A stretch of DNA of 6,099 nt from NCBI GenBank assembly GCA_026415275.1, contig JAOAHK010000169.1, positions 1 through 6,099 on the forward strand, written 5' to 3'. The notes beneath the pieces were generated by a model, which was not told where the DNA came from, did not search any database, and saw nothing but the letters and a program-made list of their open reading frames with translations. The DNA is from Anaerolineales bacterium. GTDB taxonomy: Bacteria > Chloroflexota > Anaerolineae > Anaerolineales > UBA4823. This document shows positions 1 through 6,018 of the stretch, piece by piece; position 1 is the first letter of the stretch, and each line of letters opens with the position of its first letter. The translations under genes were made by a program, and so were the position numbers.

Positions 1-1421
1 CATACTCTACGCAACAGATGGTCTTGGATGAAATTGGAGAGAAGGGTTTTCGCATAGCAGTGATCGGTCCTGCCGCCGAACGGGGCATCCCTTACTCATT
101 GATCTTGACTGATCATGGACGGGTTGCGGGTAGGACAGGTTTAGGGGCAGTAATGGGTTCTAAGAATCTTAAGGCAATTGCAGTGCGTGGAACAAAATCG
201 ATCCCTGTTTATCTGCCTGAAGAGTACAACTCCTTGCGCACTGAAGCAAACCGCAACTTAAAAACGGATAATCAATCGGTGGTGTTGAGGGATCTCGGCA
301 CAGCCGGAGCAGCAGACTATTTTGACTACCTCGGTTTGATGCCCAAACGGTATTATCATCAAAGTATCTTTGAGGGTGTTGCGACGGTTTCGGGGGCTTA
401 TTTTGCGGAAAACCTTCTTAAGGGAGTCAGTGCTTGTCATGCTTGTGTAATTGCTTGTGGTCGGGTTGTCCAATATGGTCAGTCGCCAAAAAAGAAAGGG
501 CCTGAATATGAGACAATCGTCGGATTTGGACCGAATTTACTAATTTCAGATCCTATCGCAATCACCGAACTTGGGGAATTGTGTGATCGCTTTGGATTGG
601 ACTCGATCAGCACTAGCAACACCATCGGATTGGCATTTAGTTTATTTGAGCAAGGTATCCTTCAAAAAGCTGATGCAGACGGTTTAGAATTGAAATGGGG
701 AGATAGCGAAGCGGTCAGAAAACTGATCACCAAGATTGCCAACCGAGAAGGCTTTGGGGAACTCTTAGCTCTGGGAAGTAAGAGGTTAGCAGAAAAGTAT
801 CACGTTCCTGACGAGGCTGTGCAAGTCAACGGTTTAGAGGTCGCTTATCATGATCCGCGTGGAGCTTCTGGGATGGCATTGGTCTATGCCACCTCACCAA
901 TTGGCGCTAGTCACAATCAGTCGGATTATTTCTTTGTTGAAATTGGACAAGTGGAATCGGAGATTGGATTGGAGGTATATCCTCGGTTAAGTGGAGCAGA
1001 GAAAGCCAAAAATGTCAGCATCCATCAAGATTGGCGGACAGTGTTCAATAGCCTAGTGATGTGCATCTTTGCCAATGTCCCGCCACGAGAGGTGGTTCAA
1101 CTGGTGAATAAAGCTTGCGGTACTGAGTTTGATTTGCCAGCTTTGATGAAAATTGGCGAGAGAAGTTGGAATTTGAAGCGAGCGATCAATATTCGCTTAG
1201 GATACGATCCAAAGGGAGAAAGAATGCCAAAGGCCTTTCAGATTGCTTATGAAGATGGCCAAGGGGAACTTGAAAACTATGTTGTGCCGTTTGATGAAAT
1301 GCGCCAGGAATATTATCGAGTAAGGAAGTGGGACTTGGAGTCAGGAAAGCCTACCCGAGAAAAATTGCATGAACTTGATTTGGATTGGGTCATTCCAGAC
1401 CTTTGGGGAAACAAGGAGTAA
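1..1421 (+). CDS. Aldehyde:ferredoxin oxidoreductase family tungsten/molybdopterin enzyme (5' partial)
   Basis: Cytoplasmic AOR-family enzyme. Known members use a tungsten bis-pterin cofactor and one 4Fe-4S cluster to oxidise aldehydes to carboxylic acids, usually reducing ferredoxin. The frame is open from base 3 with no start context, so the gene begins upstream. About 472 residues are visible against roughly 600 for the family, so about the first 130 are missing. Counting from the Met at base 18, the end of the N-terminal domain shows the typical GRVAGRTGLGAVMGSKNLKA stretch (34-53). The cluster ligands are C140, C143 and C147 (CxxCxxxC), with C349 as the likely fourth. GPEYE (161-165), the first pterin motif DRFGLD (190-195), HDPRG (278-282) and a C-terminal GERSWNLKRA (380-389) also fit the family. 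The second pterin motif, commonly DxxGLC, reads NSLVMC (344-349), a noticeable change. The gene ends 8 bases before the NAD(P)HX repair gene, implying one transcript. Family assignment is secure; the substrate is unknown. Confidence 0.93.
   Translation, partial: YSTQQMVLDEIGEKGFRIAVIGPAAERGIPYSLILTDHGRVAGRTGLGAVMGSKNLKAIAVRGTKSIPVYLPEEYNSLRTEANRNLKTDNQSVVLRDLGTAGAADYFDYLGLMPKRYYHQSIFEGVATVSGAYFAENLLKGVSACHACVIACGRVVQYGQSPKKKGPEYETIVGFGPNLLISDPIAITELGELCDRFGLDSISTSNTIGLAFSLFEQGILQKADADGLELKWGDSEAVRKLITKIANREGFGELLALGSKRLAEKYHVPDEAVQVNGLEVAYHDPRGASGMALVYATSPIGASHNQSDYFFVEIGQVESEIGLEVYPRLSGAEKAKNVSIHQDWRTVFNSLVMCIFANVPPREVVQLVNKACGTEFDLPALMKIGERSWNLKRAINIRLGYDPKGERMPKAFQIAYEDGQGELENYVVPFDEMRQEYYRVRKWDLESGKPTREKLHELDLDWVIPDLWGNKE
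1413..1418 (+). promoter_or_regulatory. Ribosome binding site AAGGAG for the NAD(P)HX repair gene
   Basis: AAGGAG lies 11 bases before the ATG at 1430 and overlaps the last codons of the upstream oxidoreductase gene. It supports starting the next gene at 1430 rather than at an in-frame ATG at 1385, which would overlap the oxidoreductase by 37 bases and add 15 residues before the conserved N-terminus. A second ATG follows directly at 1433, at a slightly longer spacing. Confidence 0.6.
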
Positions 1422-1429
1422 AGCGAACT

Positions 1430-2992
1430 ATGATGAAATATGTTACGGTTTCGGAGATGCGTGCCATTGAACAGGAAGCTGATCGAATGGGCTTAACCTA
1501 TGCCCGAATGATGGAAAATGCAGGTACAAATTTGGGCATCATTGTTGATCAAGAATATCGGACCAAAACCAGTCGCAGTGTAGTCGGTTTAATTGGCTCT
1601 GGAAATAATGGTGGAGATACCTTGGTCGCTTTGGCATATTTAGCCAATCAGGGGTGGAAAGTCATTGCCTACCTAGTGAGAGAAAGAAACTTAGATGATC
1701 CGTTAATCCAGAGGGTTTTGGAGAGAAATGGTATCTTAATTTCAGCTCAGGAAGATGGTGAATTCCAACAATTGAGAATTGCATTGCAGCAGAGCGATGT
1801 TCTTTTAGATGGTGTTTTGGGTACGGGTTTTCAATTGCCCCTAAAAGATTCAATCGCTAGCGTATTGAAGACGGTCAAGGAATACCTAATGGCATTGCCG
1901 AGTCTGCACGTCGTTGCTGTGGATTGTCCTTCTGGCGTAGATTGTGATAGCGGAGAGGCTGCGCCAGAAGTGATTCCTGCTGAGCTAACTGTCACCATGG
2001 CAGCGGTAAAAGCCGGCCTGCTAAAGATTCCTGCACACTCCTTATGTGGGCGAATCGTGGTTGCAGATATTGGATTGACCGATAGCTATCCAACGTGGAG
2101 AGGAACTCAGAGATTTGTCACGGATGCTGATTGGGTTAAAGAACGGGTTCCGATCCGTTCCGATGATTCACACAAAGGTACTTTTGGAACAACTTTTGTC
2201 TTAGCTGGCAGTGAAAATTTTACGGGTGCTGCATATTTGGCAGGCAAAGCTGCTTATCTTGCTGGATGCGGCTTGGTCACGATGGGAGTTGTGCGCTCTG
2301 TGTATCAATCGCTTGCTGGTCAGCTTCCTGAAGCGACATGGCTAATTCTACCCGATCAAGAAGGTTTTCTCTCGGATTCGGCGATCGATCAACTGAGGGA
2401 ACGCTTTCGATCGAGCGATGCTCTCTTGTTTGGCCCCGGCTTTGGTTTGCATGAGAGTACATCTAAATTCGTGAGAAGCTTGCTAGATATCCCTAGTGAC
2501 CAAATTCCTCCGTTGGTGGTTGATGCAGATGGATTGAAACTCCTTTCCGAGAACGAGTTTTGGTATAAAAAATTACCCGAGAAGACAGTTTTGACACCTC
2601 ATCCTGGCGAGATGAGTGTTTTGACGGGGATGCGCGTCGCTGAAATTCAGGCTGAACGCATTTCTATTGCAGAAAGATTTGCCAACCTGTGGGGACAGAT
2701 CGTTGTCTTGAAGGGTGCTTTTACCGTCGTTGCTGAACCAAATGGCCGCACAGCAGTTAATCCCGTTGCTACTTCTGCATTAGCGAAAGCGGGGAGCGGT
2801 GATGTTTTAGCGGGATTAATCAGCGGATTGAGAGCGCAAGGCTTCGATAGTTTTGATTCCGCAGTCATTGGAGTATGGATTCATTCTCAGGCCGGATTGT
2901 TGGCAGCGAAAAGGATCAACACAACGCGCTGTGTTTTAGCTTCGGATGTTCTGGATGCTATTCCGACAATTTTTTGTGAATTGGGTAGGTAA
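1430..2992 (+). CDS. nnr: Bifunctional NAD(P)H-hydrate epimerase / ADP- or ATP-dependent NAD(P)H-hydrate dehydratase
   Basis: Metabolite-repair enzyme that restores hydrated NADH and NADPH. The N-terminal YjeF_N (NnrE) domain interconverts the R and S epimers of NAD(P)HX, and the C-terminal ribokinase-like (NnrD) domain dehydrates the S form using ADP or ATP. The product is 520 residues, normal for the fused bacterial form. The epimerase half shows GSGNNGGD (56-63), DGVLGTGF (127-134), VDCPSGVD (164-171) and the domain-closing CGRIVVADIG (206-215). The dehydratase half begins near HKGTFG (248-253) and shows GPGFG (335-339), VVDADGL (363-369), LTPHPGE (388-394), LKGA (427-430) and AGSGDVLAG (454-462), whose Asp458 is the expected catalytic base. 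The usual Gly after GNNGGD is Thr64. I chose the ATG at 1430 from the AAGGAG at 1413-1418 and alignment with the family N-terminus. It sits 8 bases after the oxidoreductase gene and just before a hairpin terminator, so it is probably last in its operon. Confidence 0.95.
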   Translation: MMKYVTVSEMRAIEQEADRMGLTYARMMENAGTNLGIIVDQEYRTKTSRSVVGLIGSGNNGGDTLVALAYLANQGWKVIAYLVRERNLDDPLIQRVLERNGILISAQEDGEFQQLRIALQQSDVLLDGVLGTGFQLPLKDSIASVLKTVKEYLMALPSLHVVAVDCPSGVDCDSGEAAPEVIPAELTVTMAAVKAGLLKIPAHSLCGRIVVADIGLTDSYPTWRGTQRFVTDADWVKERVPIRSDDSHKGTFGTTFVLAGSENFTGAAYLAGKAAYLAGCGLVTMGVVRSVYQSLAGQLPEATWLILPDQEGFLSDSAIDQLRERFRSSDALLFGPGFGLHESTSKFVRSLLDIPSDQIPPLVVDADGLKLLSENEFWYKKLPEKTVLTPHPGEMSVLTGMRVAEIQAERISIAERFANLWGQIVVLKGAFTVVAEPNGRTAVNPVATSALAKAGSGDVLAGLISGLRAQGFDSFDSAVIGVWIHSQAGLLAAKRINTTRCVLASDVLDAIPTIFCELGR

Positions 2993-3015
2993 GTGAGGAG
3001 TTGCTGAATTAGAGA

Positions 3016-3051
3016 GAGAATTAGGACGGAGCGAATCCCGTCCTAATTCTC
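3016..3051. terminator. Perfect 14-bp hairpin between convergent genes, likely bidirectional terminator
   Basis: The arms 3016-3029 (GAGAATTAGGACGG) and 3038-3051 are exact reverse complements around an 8-base loop, AGCGAATC. The hairpin lies in the 90-base gap between the stop of the NAD(P)HX repair gene (2992) and the stop of the opposing YtxH-like gene (3083), where a shared terminator is expected. Neither side carries a clear run of T: the + strand continues as CATCATCATTATTGG and the other side is mixed. It is therefore not a textbook intrinsic terminator. It may act as a pause or RNA 3'-end stabiliser, or end transcription inefficiently in both directions. Confidence 0.72.
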
Positions 3052-3082
3052 ATCATCATTATTGGTAAGACATCTAAGGGCA

Positions 3083-3499
3083 CTACGAGGCAGCGGGTTC
3101 TTCCCCTGTGCCGGTTTCTTTCTTTACGGCTTTTTTCCCAGCTTCAATTGTCTGGCCGAGTTTTGTTTTTTGTTCTTCGAGGATTTCTTGACCGCGTTGT
3201 TGGAGCTCAATGGCACGTTCCCGTGTGAGACTTGCAAGTTCTTCGGCGCGCTGGCGCGTTTCTGCAATCGCTTTTTCTGCCTTGATGCGGGCTTCTTCTA
3301 ATGCTTTTTCTGCTCGGATGCGCGCTTCCTCTGCAGACTCCACTGCTTTGTCTTTTAGCTCAATGCTCTTTTCACGAATGATAGTTCTTGTTTCTTCCCC
3401 TGATTGAGGAGCATAGAGCAATGCTATCGCAGCACCAATCAATCCGCCGAAAATAAAGCCAGCCAAGAATGCACTAAAGTCACTATCACGATCGGACAT
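3083..3499 (-). CDS. YtxH-like small membrane protein with hendecad-repeat helix
   Basis: 138-residue protein resembling the YtxH family, whose role is poorly defined and often described as stress- or envelope-related. A short polar start (MSDRDSDF) leads into a Gly-rich transmembrane segment at about 9-30, followed by LYAPQSGEETR (28-38), the family's hallmark. From about 40 to 125 the chain is a highly charged Ala/Glu/Arg/Lys helix. Residues 52-106 form about five 11-residue repeats of the type AEKALEEARIK, clearest at 52-84. The tail is Lys- and then Glu/Ala-rich and ends in PAAS. AAAGGAG (3508-3514) sits 8 bases before the ATG, fixing the start. It lies 21 bases downstream of the two-helix membrane protein gene on the same strand, so the two are probably one operon. 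By inference it is membrane-anchored with the helix in the cytoplasm. Family recognition is good; function is unknown. Confidence 0.85.
   Translation of the reverse strand: MSDRDSDFSAFLAGFIFGGLIGAAIALLYAPQSGEETRTIIREKSIELKDKAVESAEEARIRAEKALEEARIKAEKAIAETRQRAEELASLTRERAIELQQRGQEILEEQKTKLGQTIEAGKKAVKKETGTGEEPAAS
3182..3346 (-). repeat. In-frame 33-bp (11-residue) tandem repeats within the YtxH-like gene
   Basis: Residues 52-106 of the YtxH-like protein split into five consecutive 11-residue units: AVESAEEARIR, AEKALEEARIK, AEKAIAETRQR, AEELASLTRER and AIELQQRGQEI. The first three are closest to each other, and the DNA keeps visible 33-base periodicity there. Units four and five have drifted. 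This spacing is typical of hendecad coiled coils or long amphipathic helices. Confidence 0.7.
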
Positions 3500-3507
3500 T
3501 TTTCACT

Positions 3508-3514
3508 CTCCTTT
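3508..3514 (-). promoter_or_regulatory. Ribosome binding site AAAGGAG for the YtxH-like gene
   Basis: On the minus strand AAAGGAG precedes the ATG at 3499 by 8 bases. It is a strong site, in contrast to the upstream gene of the same operon, which has none. The downstream gene may therefore be translated more efficiently than its neighbour. Confidence 0.75.
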
Positions 3515-3520
3515 GGTAAG

Positions 3521-3997
3521 TTATTTTTTCTTGATTAAGCCGGAGATCTGTAACAACCGTTGAAATCCGGCAATATATTCATTTAACTTCATTACAGGTT
3601 CGACCAAGTTATCACTCAAAAAAGCAGTTGTTCCCTTGAGTGTGTTGACGGTCTCATTTGTCGAATCGAGGATGGGTTTAATCTCATTTTGAATAAGGTT
3701 GATCAAGCGGGCAAGTTGTAGAATGAGGATAATAAGGGCAACACCCAGAAGAAGGAATTCGAGTCCCATAAAGATTATAAAAATATCGCGAATGGTAGGG
3801 GTTTGTTGGGGATTTTTGAGCATCCAATATGTAGAAAAGAAAATCGCAACCAACAATAGAACCCCTATAATTGTCACAATAACGATGGTTTTGCGTTGGT
3901 TACCCTCGCTATGCGTGGTTTTTGTTTCACTATTTTCGATGGCTTGTTTGGTTTCCTCGTTCATTGTTTGGATTTTACCATAAAAGAGGTTAGCCAT
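3521..3997 (-). CDS. Small two-transmembrane-helix protein of unknown function
   Basis: 158 residues from the first ATG. A polar, charged N-terminus (about 1-36) is followed by two predicted transmembrane helices, about 37-59 (TIVIVTIIGVLLLVAIFFST) and 71-93 (IFIIFMGLEFLLLGVALIIL). A C-terminal amphipathic region (about 95-150) contains NEIKPILDSTNETVNTLKG and a Lys-rich end, GLIKKK. With both termini on the same side, positive residues at the end of each helix suggest a cytoplasmic C-terminus. The tail recalls DUF948-type proteins, often encoded beside YtxH genes, but I cannot confirm membership. Start choice is uncertain: neither the ATG at 3997 nor the in-frame ATG at 3964 (Met12) has a Shine-Dalgarno sequence. 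A TGGTAAAAT element just before Met12 could make that start leaderless. The gene ends 21 bases before the YtxH-like gene, implying co-transcription. Confidence 0.8.
   Translation of the reverse strand: MANLFYGKIQTMNEETKQAIENSETKTTHSEGNQRKTIVIVTIIGVLLLVAIFFSTYWMLKNPQQTPTIRDIFIIFMGLEFLLLGVALIILILQLARLINLIQNEIKPILDSTNETVNTLKGTTAFLSDNLVEPVMKLNEYIAGFQRLLQISGLIKKK
3972..3980 (-). promoter_or_regulatory. Possible extended -10 element for the membrane-protein operon
   Basis: The minus strand reads TGGTAAAAT, an extended -10 with one mismatch to TGnTATAAT. It lies 7 bases before the in-frame ATG at 3964, so transcription would begin at or next to that start codon. There is no good -35 at the right distance, which extended -10 promoters may not need. 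It lies inside the frame if the ATG at 3997 is used. A competing -10-like TAGAAT (minus strand, 4036-4031) lies further upstream, also without a convincing -35. Confidence 0.3.
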
Positions 3998-4182
3998 CGT
4001 GTTGTTTTGGGGGATTTGCCTGTATAGGTCATTCTAGTGACTCATCCAGAAAATCATCGAGCAAGCGATTCAAAATTCCGTTCGTTGTTGGACTTTAGCC
4101 TTTTTATGACTTTTGTCACTTGATTTTTGAATTGTTTTTGTTTATATTATTTGTCATAATCTTACAATATTTTTCAGAATTC
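3998..4182. other. Divergent intergenic region between membrane-protein operon and Lrp-family operon
   Basis: 185 bases with no convincing gene. The half next to the Lrp-family gene (about 4095-4182) is very AT-rich and holds its promoter candidates. A small dyad, TGAC-TTTT-GTCA (4107-4118), and a lone TTGTCA (4151-4156) share the GTCA/TGAC core of the dyad over the regulator's start codon. The half next to the membrane-protein gene has the minus-strand TAGAAT at 4036-4031 but no strong promoter. Since the regulator could bind here, both divergent operons might respond to it, though this is inference. Confidence 0.6.
4132..4160 (+). promoter_or_regulatory. Sigma-70-type promoter candidate for the Lrp-family operon
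   Basis: TTGTTT (4132-4137) and CATAAT (4155-4160) are separated by 17 bases, predicting a start near 4167 and a leader of about 16 bases. An overlapping alternative with the same spacing is TTGATT (4120-4125) with TATATT (4143-4148), predicting a start near 4155. The sequence cannot decide between them; both place the regulator's dyad downstream of the transcription start, where bound protein would block elongation or translation. Confidence 0.5.
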
Positions 4183-4199
4183 ATGTCAAAAATTGACAT
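4183..4199. promoter_or_regulatory. Perfect inverted repeat over the Lrp-family start codon, possible autoregulatory operator
   Basis: ATGTCAA (4183-4189) and TTGACAT (4193-4199) are exact reverse complements around AAA. The 17-bp length and AT-rich centre match the general form of Lrp/AsnC-family sites. A further TTGACA follows at 4202-4207, and TTTGTCATAAT (4150-4160) is nearly the reverse complement of ATTATTGACAAA (4197-4208), with one extra T. The sequence also encodes MSKIDIID, so part of the symmetry could be coincidental coding. Confidence 0.45.
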
Positions 4200-4668
4200 T
4201 ATTGACAAAAAAATTGTAGATTTGTTGATCGAGGATGGGAGATTAAATTGTAGTGAGATCGCGCGAAAAGTGGGGATCTCAGAGCGGTCGGCACGATATC
4301 GATTAGACAAATTGCTTGAACGGGGGATTATCCGGGTGCGAGCGGTAGTCAATCCAAAAAGTTTAGGATATGGGGTGGTTGCTGATGTAATGTTGGAAGT
4401 CGAATCGGATTGTATCCAAGACGTAGCTAAGAAAATGACTGAGTACGAGTGTGTTAGCTATGTTGCCTATGCCATTGGGGAAACAGATGTCAGTGTGCAA
4501 ATTATTGCTCGCAGCAACGAGGAAGTATATCGCTTTGTAACGGAGGTGATCGGAAAGACACCCGGTGTCCGTAAAACTGTCACATCCATTGTTCCTTCGG
4601 TCTTAAAAGACGTTTATCAATGGTCAATTCCATTAGAGGTGTGCGAGACAAAAGAACCTGTCGCCTAA
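4183..4668 (+). CDS. Lrp/AsnC-family transcriptional regulator
   Basis: 161-residue DNA-binding regulator. Family members form dimers to octamers or larger, sense amino acids or related small molecules through a C-terminal RAM domain, and often control their own gene and a neighbouring amino-acid gene. The N-terminal domain opens with the typical IDIIDKKIVDLLIEDGRL (4-21) followed by a helix-turn-helix at about 22-50 (SEIARKVGISERSARYRLDK covers 24-43). The RAM domain spans about 65-142, and GETD (99-102) matches the loop that often lines the effector pocket. A short tail follows (about 150-161). I chose the ATG at 4183. A TTG at 4120 in the same frame would add an AT-rich hydrophobic run unlike the family and would overlap the promoter candidates. 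No clear Shine-Dalgarno sequence precedes 4183. The class III aminotransferase gene starts 23 bases after the stop with no terminator between, so it is the likeliest target. Effector unknown. Confidence 0.93.
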   Translation: MSKIDIIDKKIVDLLIEDGRLNCSEIARKVGISERSARYRLDKLLERGIIRVRAVVNPKSLGYGVVADVMLEVESDCIQDVAKKMTEYECVSYVAYAIGETDVSVQIIARSNEEVYRFVTEVIGKTPGVRKTVTSIVPSVLKDVYQWSIPLEVCETKEPVA

Positions 4669-4679
4669 TTCTATAACTT

Positions 4680-4685
4680 GGAGGG
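4680..4685 (+). promoter_or_regulatory. Ribosome binding site GGAGGG for the class III aminotransferase
   Basis: GGAGGG in the 23-base gap after the regulator gene lies 6 bases before the ATG at 4692. It is much stronger than anything before the regulator, so the enzyme may be made in excess over the regulator from the same transcript. An ATG at 4687 is out of frame and meets a stop within two codons. Confidence 0.8.
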
Positions 4686-4691
4686 AATGAA

Positions 4692-5990
4692 ATGATCAAT
4701 TTGCCGCGAAGCAAAGCGATGCAGGAACGGGCAAAACGTTACCTGCCTTTAGGGGTTAACTCGAATTTTCGATACTGGGGAGAGACGATCACTCCTTATA
4801 TGTCCAAGGCCCAGGGTTGTTACCTTTGGGATGTGGATGATAACCGATACATTGATTATCGTCTTGGATTTGGACCGATCATCCTTGGCCATTCGTATCC
4901 AGAAGTCGATGAATTTGTGAAAAGCGAGATCAGCAAGGGGACGATGGCGGCTATGACCGTTGAATTAGAGCTCGAAGTGGTTGAGATGATGGTTGAGATG
5001 TGCCCAGCGGTTGAAATGGTGCGCTTCGCCTGTTCAGGCACTGAGGCGACCATGCATGCTATCCGGGTTGCGCGAGCCTATACTGGGCGCGAGAAGATTC
5101 TAAAGTTTGAAGGCATGTATCATGGCTTTCAAGATTACACCCTTTGGTCGACCTATAGCCCAGCAGAGACCTATGGAAATCGCAATAGCCCCATTCCCAT
5201 TCCAGCGAGCTCCGGAATTCCGCGCTGCCTCGGCGAATTGATCTTAACAGCTCCGTTTAACGATTTTGAGGTATTTGATAAGCTGATGCGTAGTTATGGG
5301 GAGCAGATTGCTGCTGTAATTGTTGAACCATGTATGGGCAATTGTGCAGCCATTGAACCATTGCCAGGCTTCCTTAATCACATCCGCCAACGCTGTAATG
5401 AGTATGGTTGCGTCATGATTTTGGATGAGGTGAAAACCGGCTTTCGCATTGCCAATGGTGGAGCACAGGAATATTACGGGATTCACCCCGATCTGGCAAC
5501 GTATGCTAAGGCCTTAGCCAACGGTTATCCTTTGGCTGCGTTTGGGGGAAAGCGGGAGATTATGGAGGTTATTGGCCGAGGCGTGGCTCAAGGAGGCACA
5601 TTCAACAATAACAAATGCGGGGTGGCAGCAGCGTATGCCACATTAAGAATTCTAAAGTCAAAACCCATTTTGAAAGAAATTGAAAAACGCGGTGAGCGAT
5701 TGAAGCGTGGGATTCAAGATATTTTTGCCAGTCAGGGCATTCCAGTTTGTGTAAACGGTTATGGGGCAATGTTTTCCTATGCAATCGGTGTTGAGCGGGT
5801 TACGGATCAACGCAGTTTTAGTCAGAGCGATCAGGACTATTATTTGCGCCTGGTCGAAGCAGCAATAGAAAAAGGCGTGATGCCAGATCACGACCCACGC
5901 GAGCCTTGGTTCTTGTGCTATTCTCACACAGACGATGTCATCGACCGGACGCTCGAAGTAATGGAAGAAGTTATCAAAACCACTCGATAA
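4692..5990 (+). CDS. Class III PLP-dependent aminotransferase, glutamate-1-semialdehyde aminomutase-like
   Basis: 432-residue cytoplasmic fold-type I PLP enzyme, normal length for the family. Motifs in order: LPLGVNSNFR (18-27), resembling the GGVNSPVR region of HemL; the cofactor phosphate-binding SGTEAT (115-120); KFEGMYHGF (138-146), with the aromatic Tyr143 expected to stack on PLP; VEPCMGN (211-217); DEVKTGF (245-251), with Asp245 expected to contact the pyridine nitrogen; and YAKALANGYP (271-280), with Lys273 as the Schiff-base lysine. GGTFNNN (301-307) corresponds to the phosphate-binding loop from the partner subunit. The N-terminal half is close to HemL, but DEVKTGF replaces the usual DEVMTGF and no other tetrapyrrole genes are present. 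With a strong ribosome binding site, an Lrp-family gene directly upstream and perhaps a second aminotransferase downstream, amino-acid or amine transamination seems more likely than heme synthesis. Class is certain; substrate is open. Confidence 0.93.
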   Translation: MINLPRSKAMQERAKRYLPLGVNSNFRYWGETITPYMSKAQGCYLWDVDDNRYIDYRLGFGPIILGHSYPEVDEFVKSEISKGTMAAMTVELELEVVEMMVEMCPAVEMVRFACSGTEATMHAIRVARAYTGREKILKFEGMYHGFQDYTLWSTYSPAETYGNRNSPIPIPASSGIPRCLGELILTAPFNDFEVFDKLMRSYGEQIAAVIVEPCMGNCAAIEPLPGFLNHIRQRCNEYGCVMILDEVKTGFRIANGGAQEYYGIHPDLATYAKALANGYPLAAFGGKREIMEVIGRGVAQGGTFNNNKCGVAAAYATLRILKSKPILKEIEKRGERLKRGIQDIFASQGIPVCVNGYGAMFSYAIGVERVTDQRSFSQSDQDYYLRLVEAAIEKGVMPDHDPREPWFLCYSHTDDVIDRTLEVMEEVIKTTR

Positions 5991-6009
5991 ATTGCGAACA
6001 AATATTAAT

Positions 6010-6015
6010 GGAGGT
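6010..6015 (+). promoter_or_regulatory. Ribosome binding site GGAGGT for the last, partial gene
   Basis: GGAGGT lies 3 bases before a GTG at 6019. The spacing is tight, but the only nearby in-frame alternative upstream is a TTG at 5992 with no ribosome binding site, and an ATG at 6008 is out of frame and stops quickly. GTG is therefore the best start. Confidence 0.6.
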
Positions 6016-6018
6016 ACC

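Noticed and set aside
1385..1429. Upstream ATG at 1385 for the NAD(P)HX repair gene
   Set aside because: It overlaps the oxidoreductase gene by 37 bases, adds residues with no family similarity, and has no ribosome binding site, whereas AAGGAG precedes 1430.
3182..3346. 33-bp periodic sequence considered as a CRISPR or other non-coding repeat array
   Set aside because: The period is continuous with no spacers and stays in frame with a clear helical protein repeat.
3062..3407. Two plus-strand open frames opposite the YtxH-like gene
   Set aside because: Their Phe/Cys-rich and Ser/Arg/Ala-rich compositions are what results from reading the Ala/Glu/Arg repeat backwards, and neither has start signals.
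4120..4182. In-frame TTG at 4120 that would extend the Lrp-family protein by 21 residues with a hydrophobic stretch
   Set aside because: The extension is translated from an extremely AT-rich promoter region, has no ribosome binding site, and would place a membrane helix before a domain that begins at the normal family position from 4183.
4116..4352. Minus-strand open frame opposite the regulator gene
   Set aside because: It overlaps the Lrp-family gene and its promoter, ends in a low-complexity Asn/Lys tail and resembles no family.
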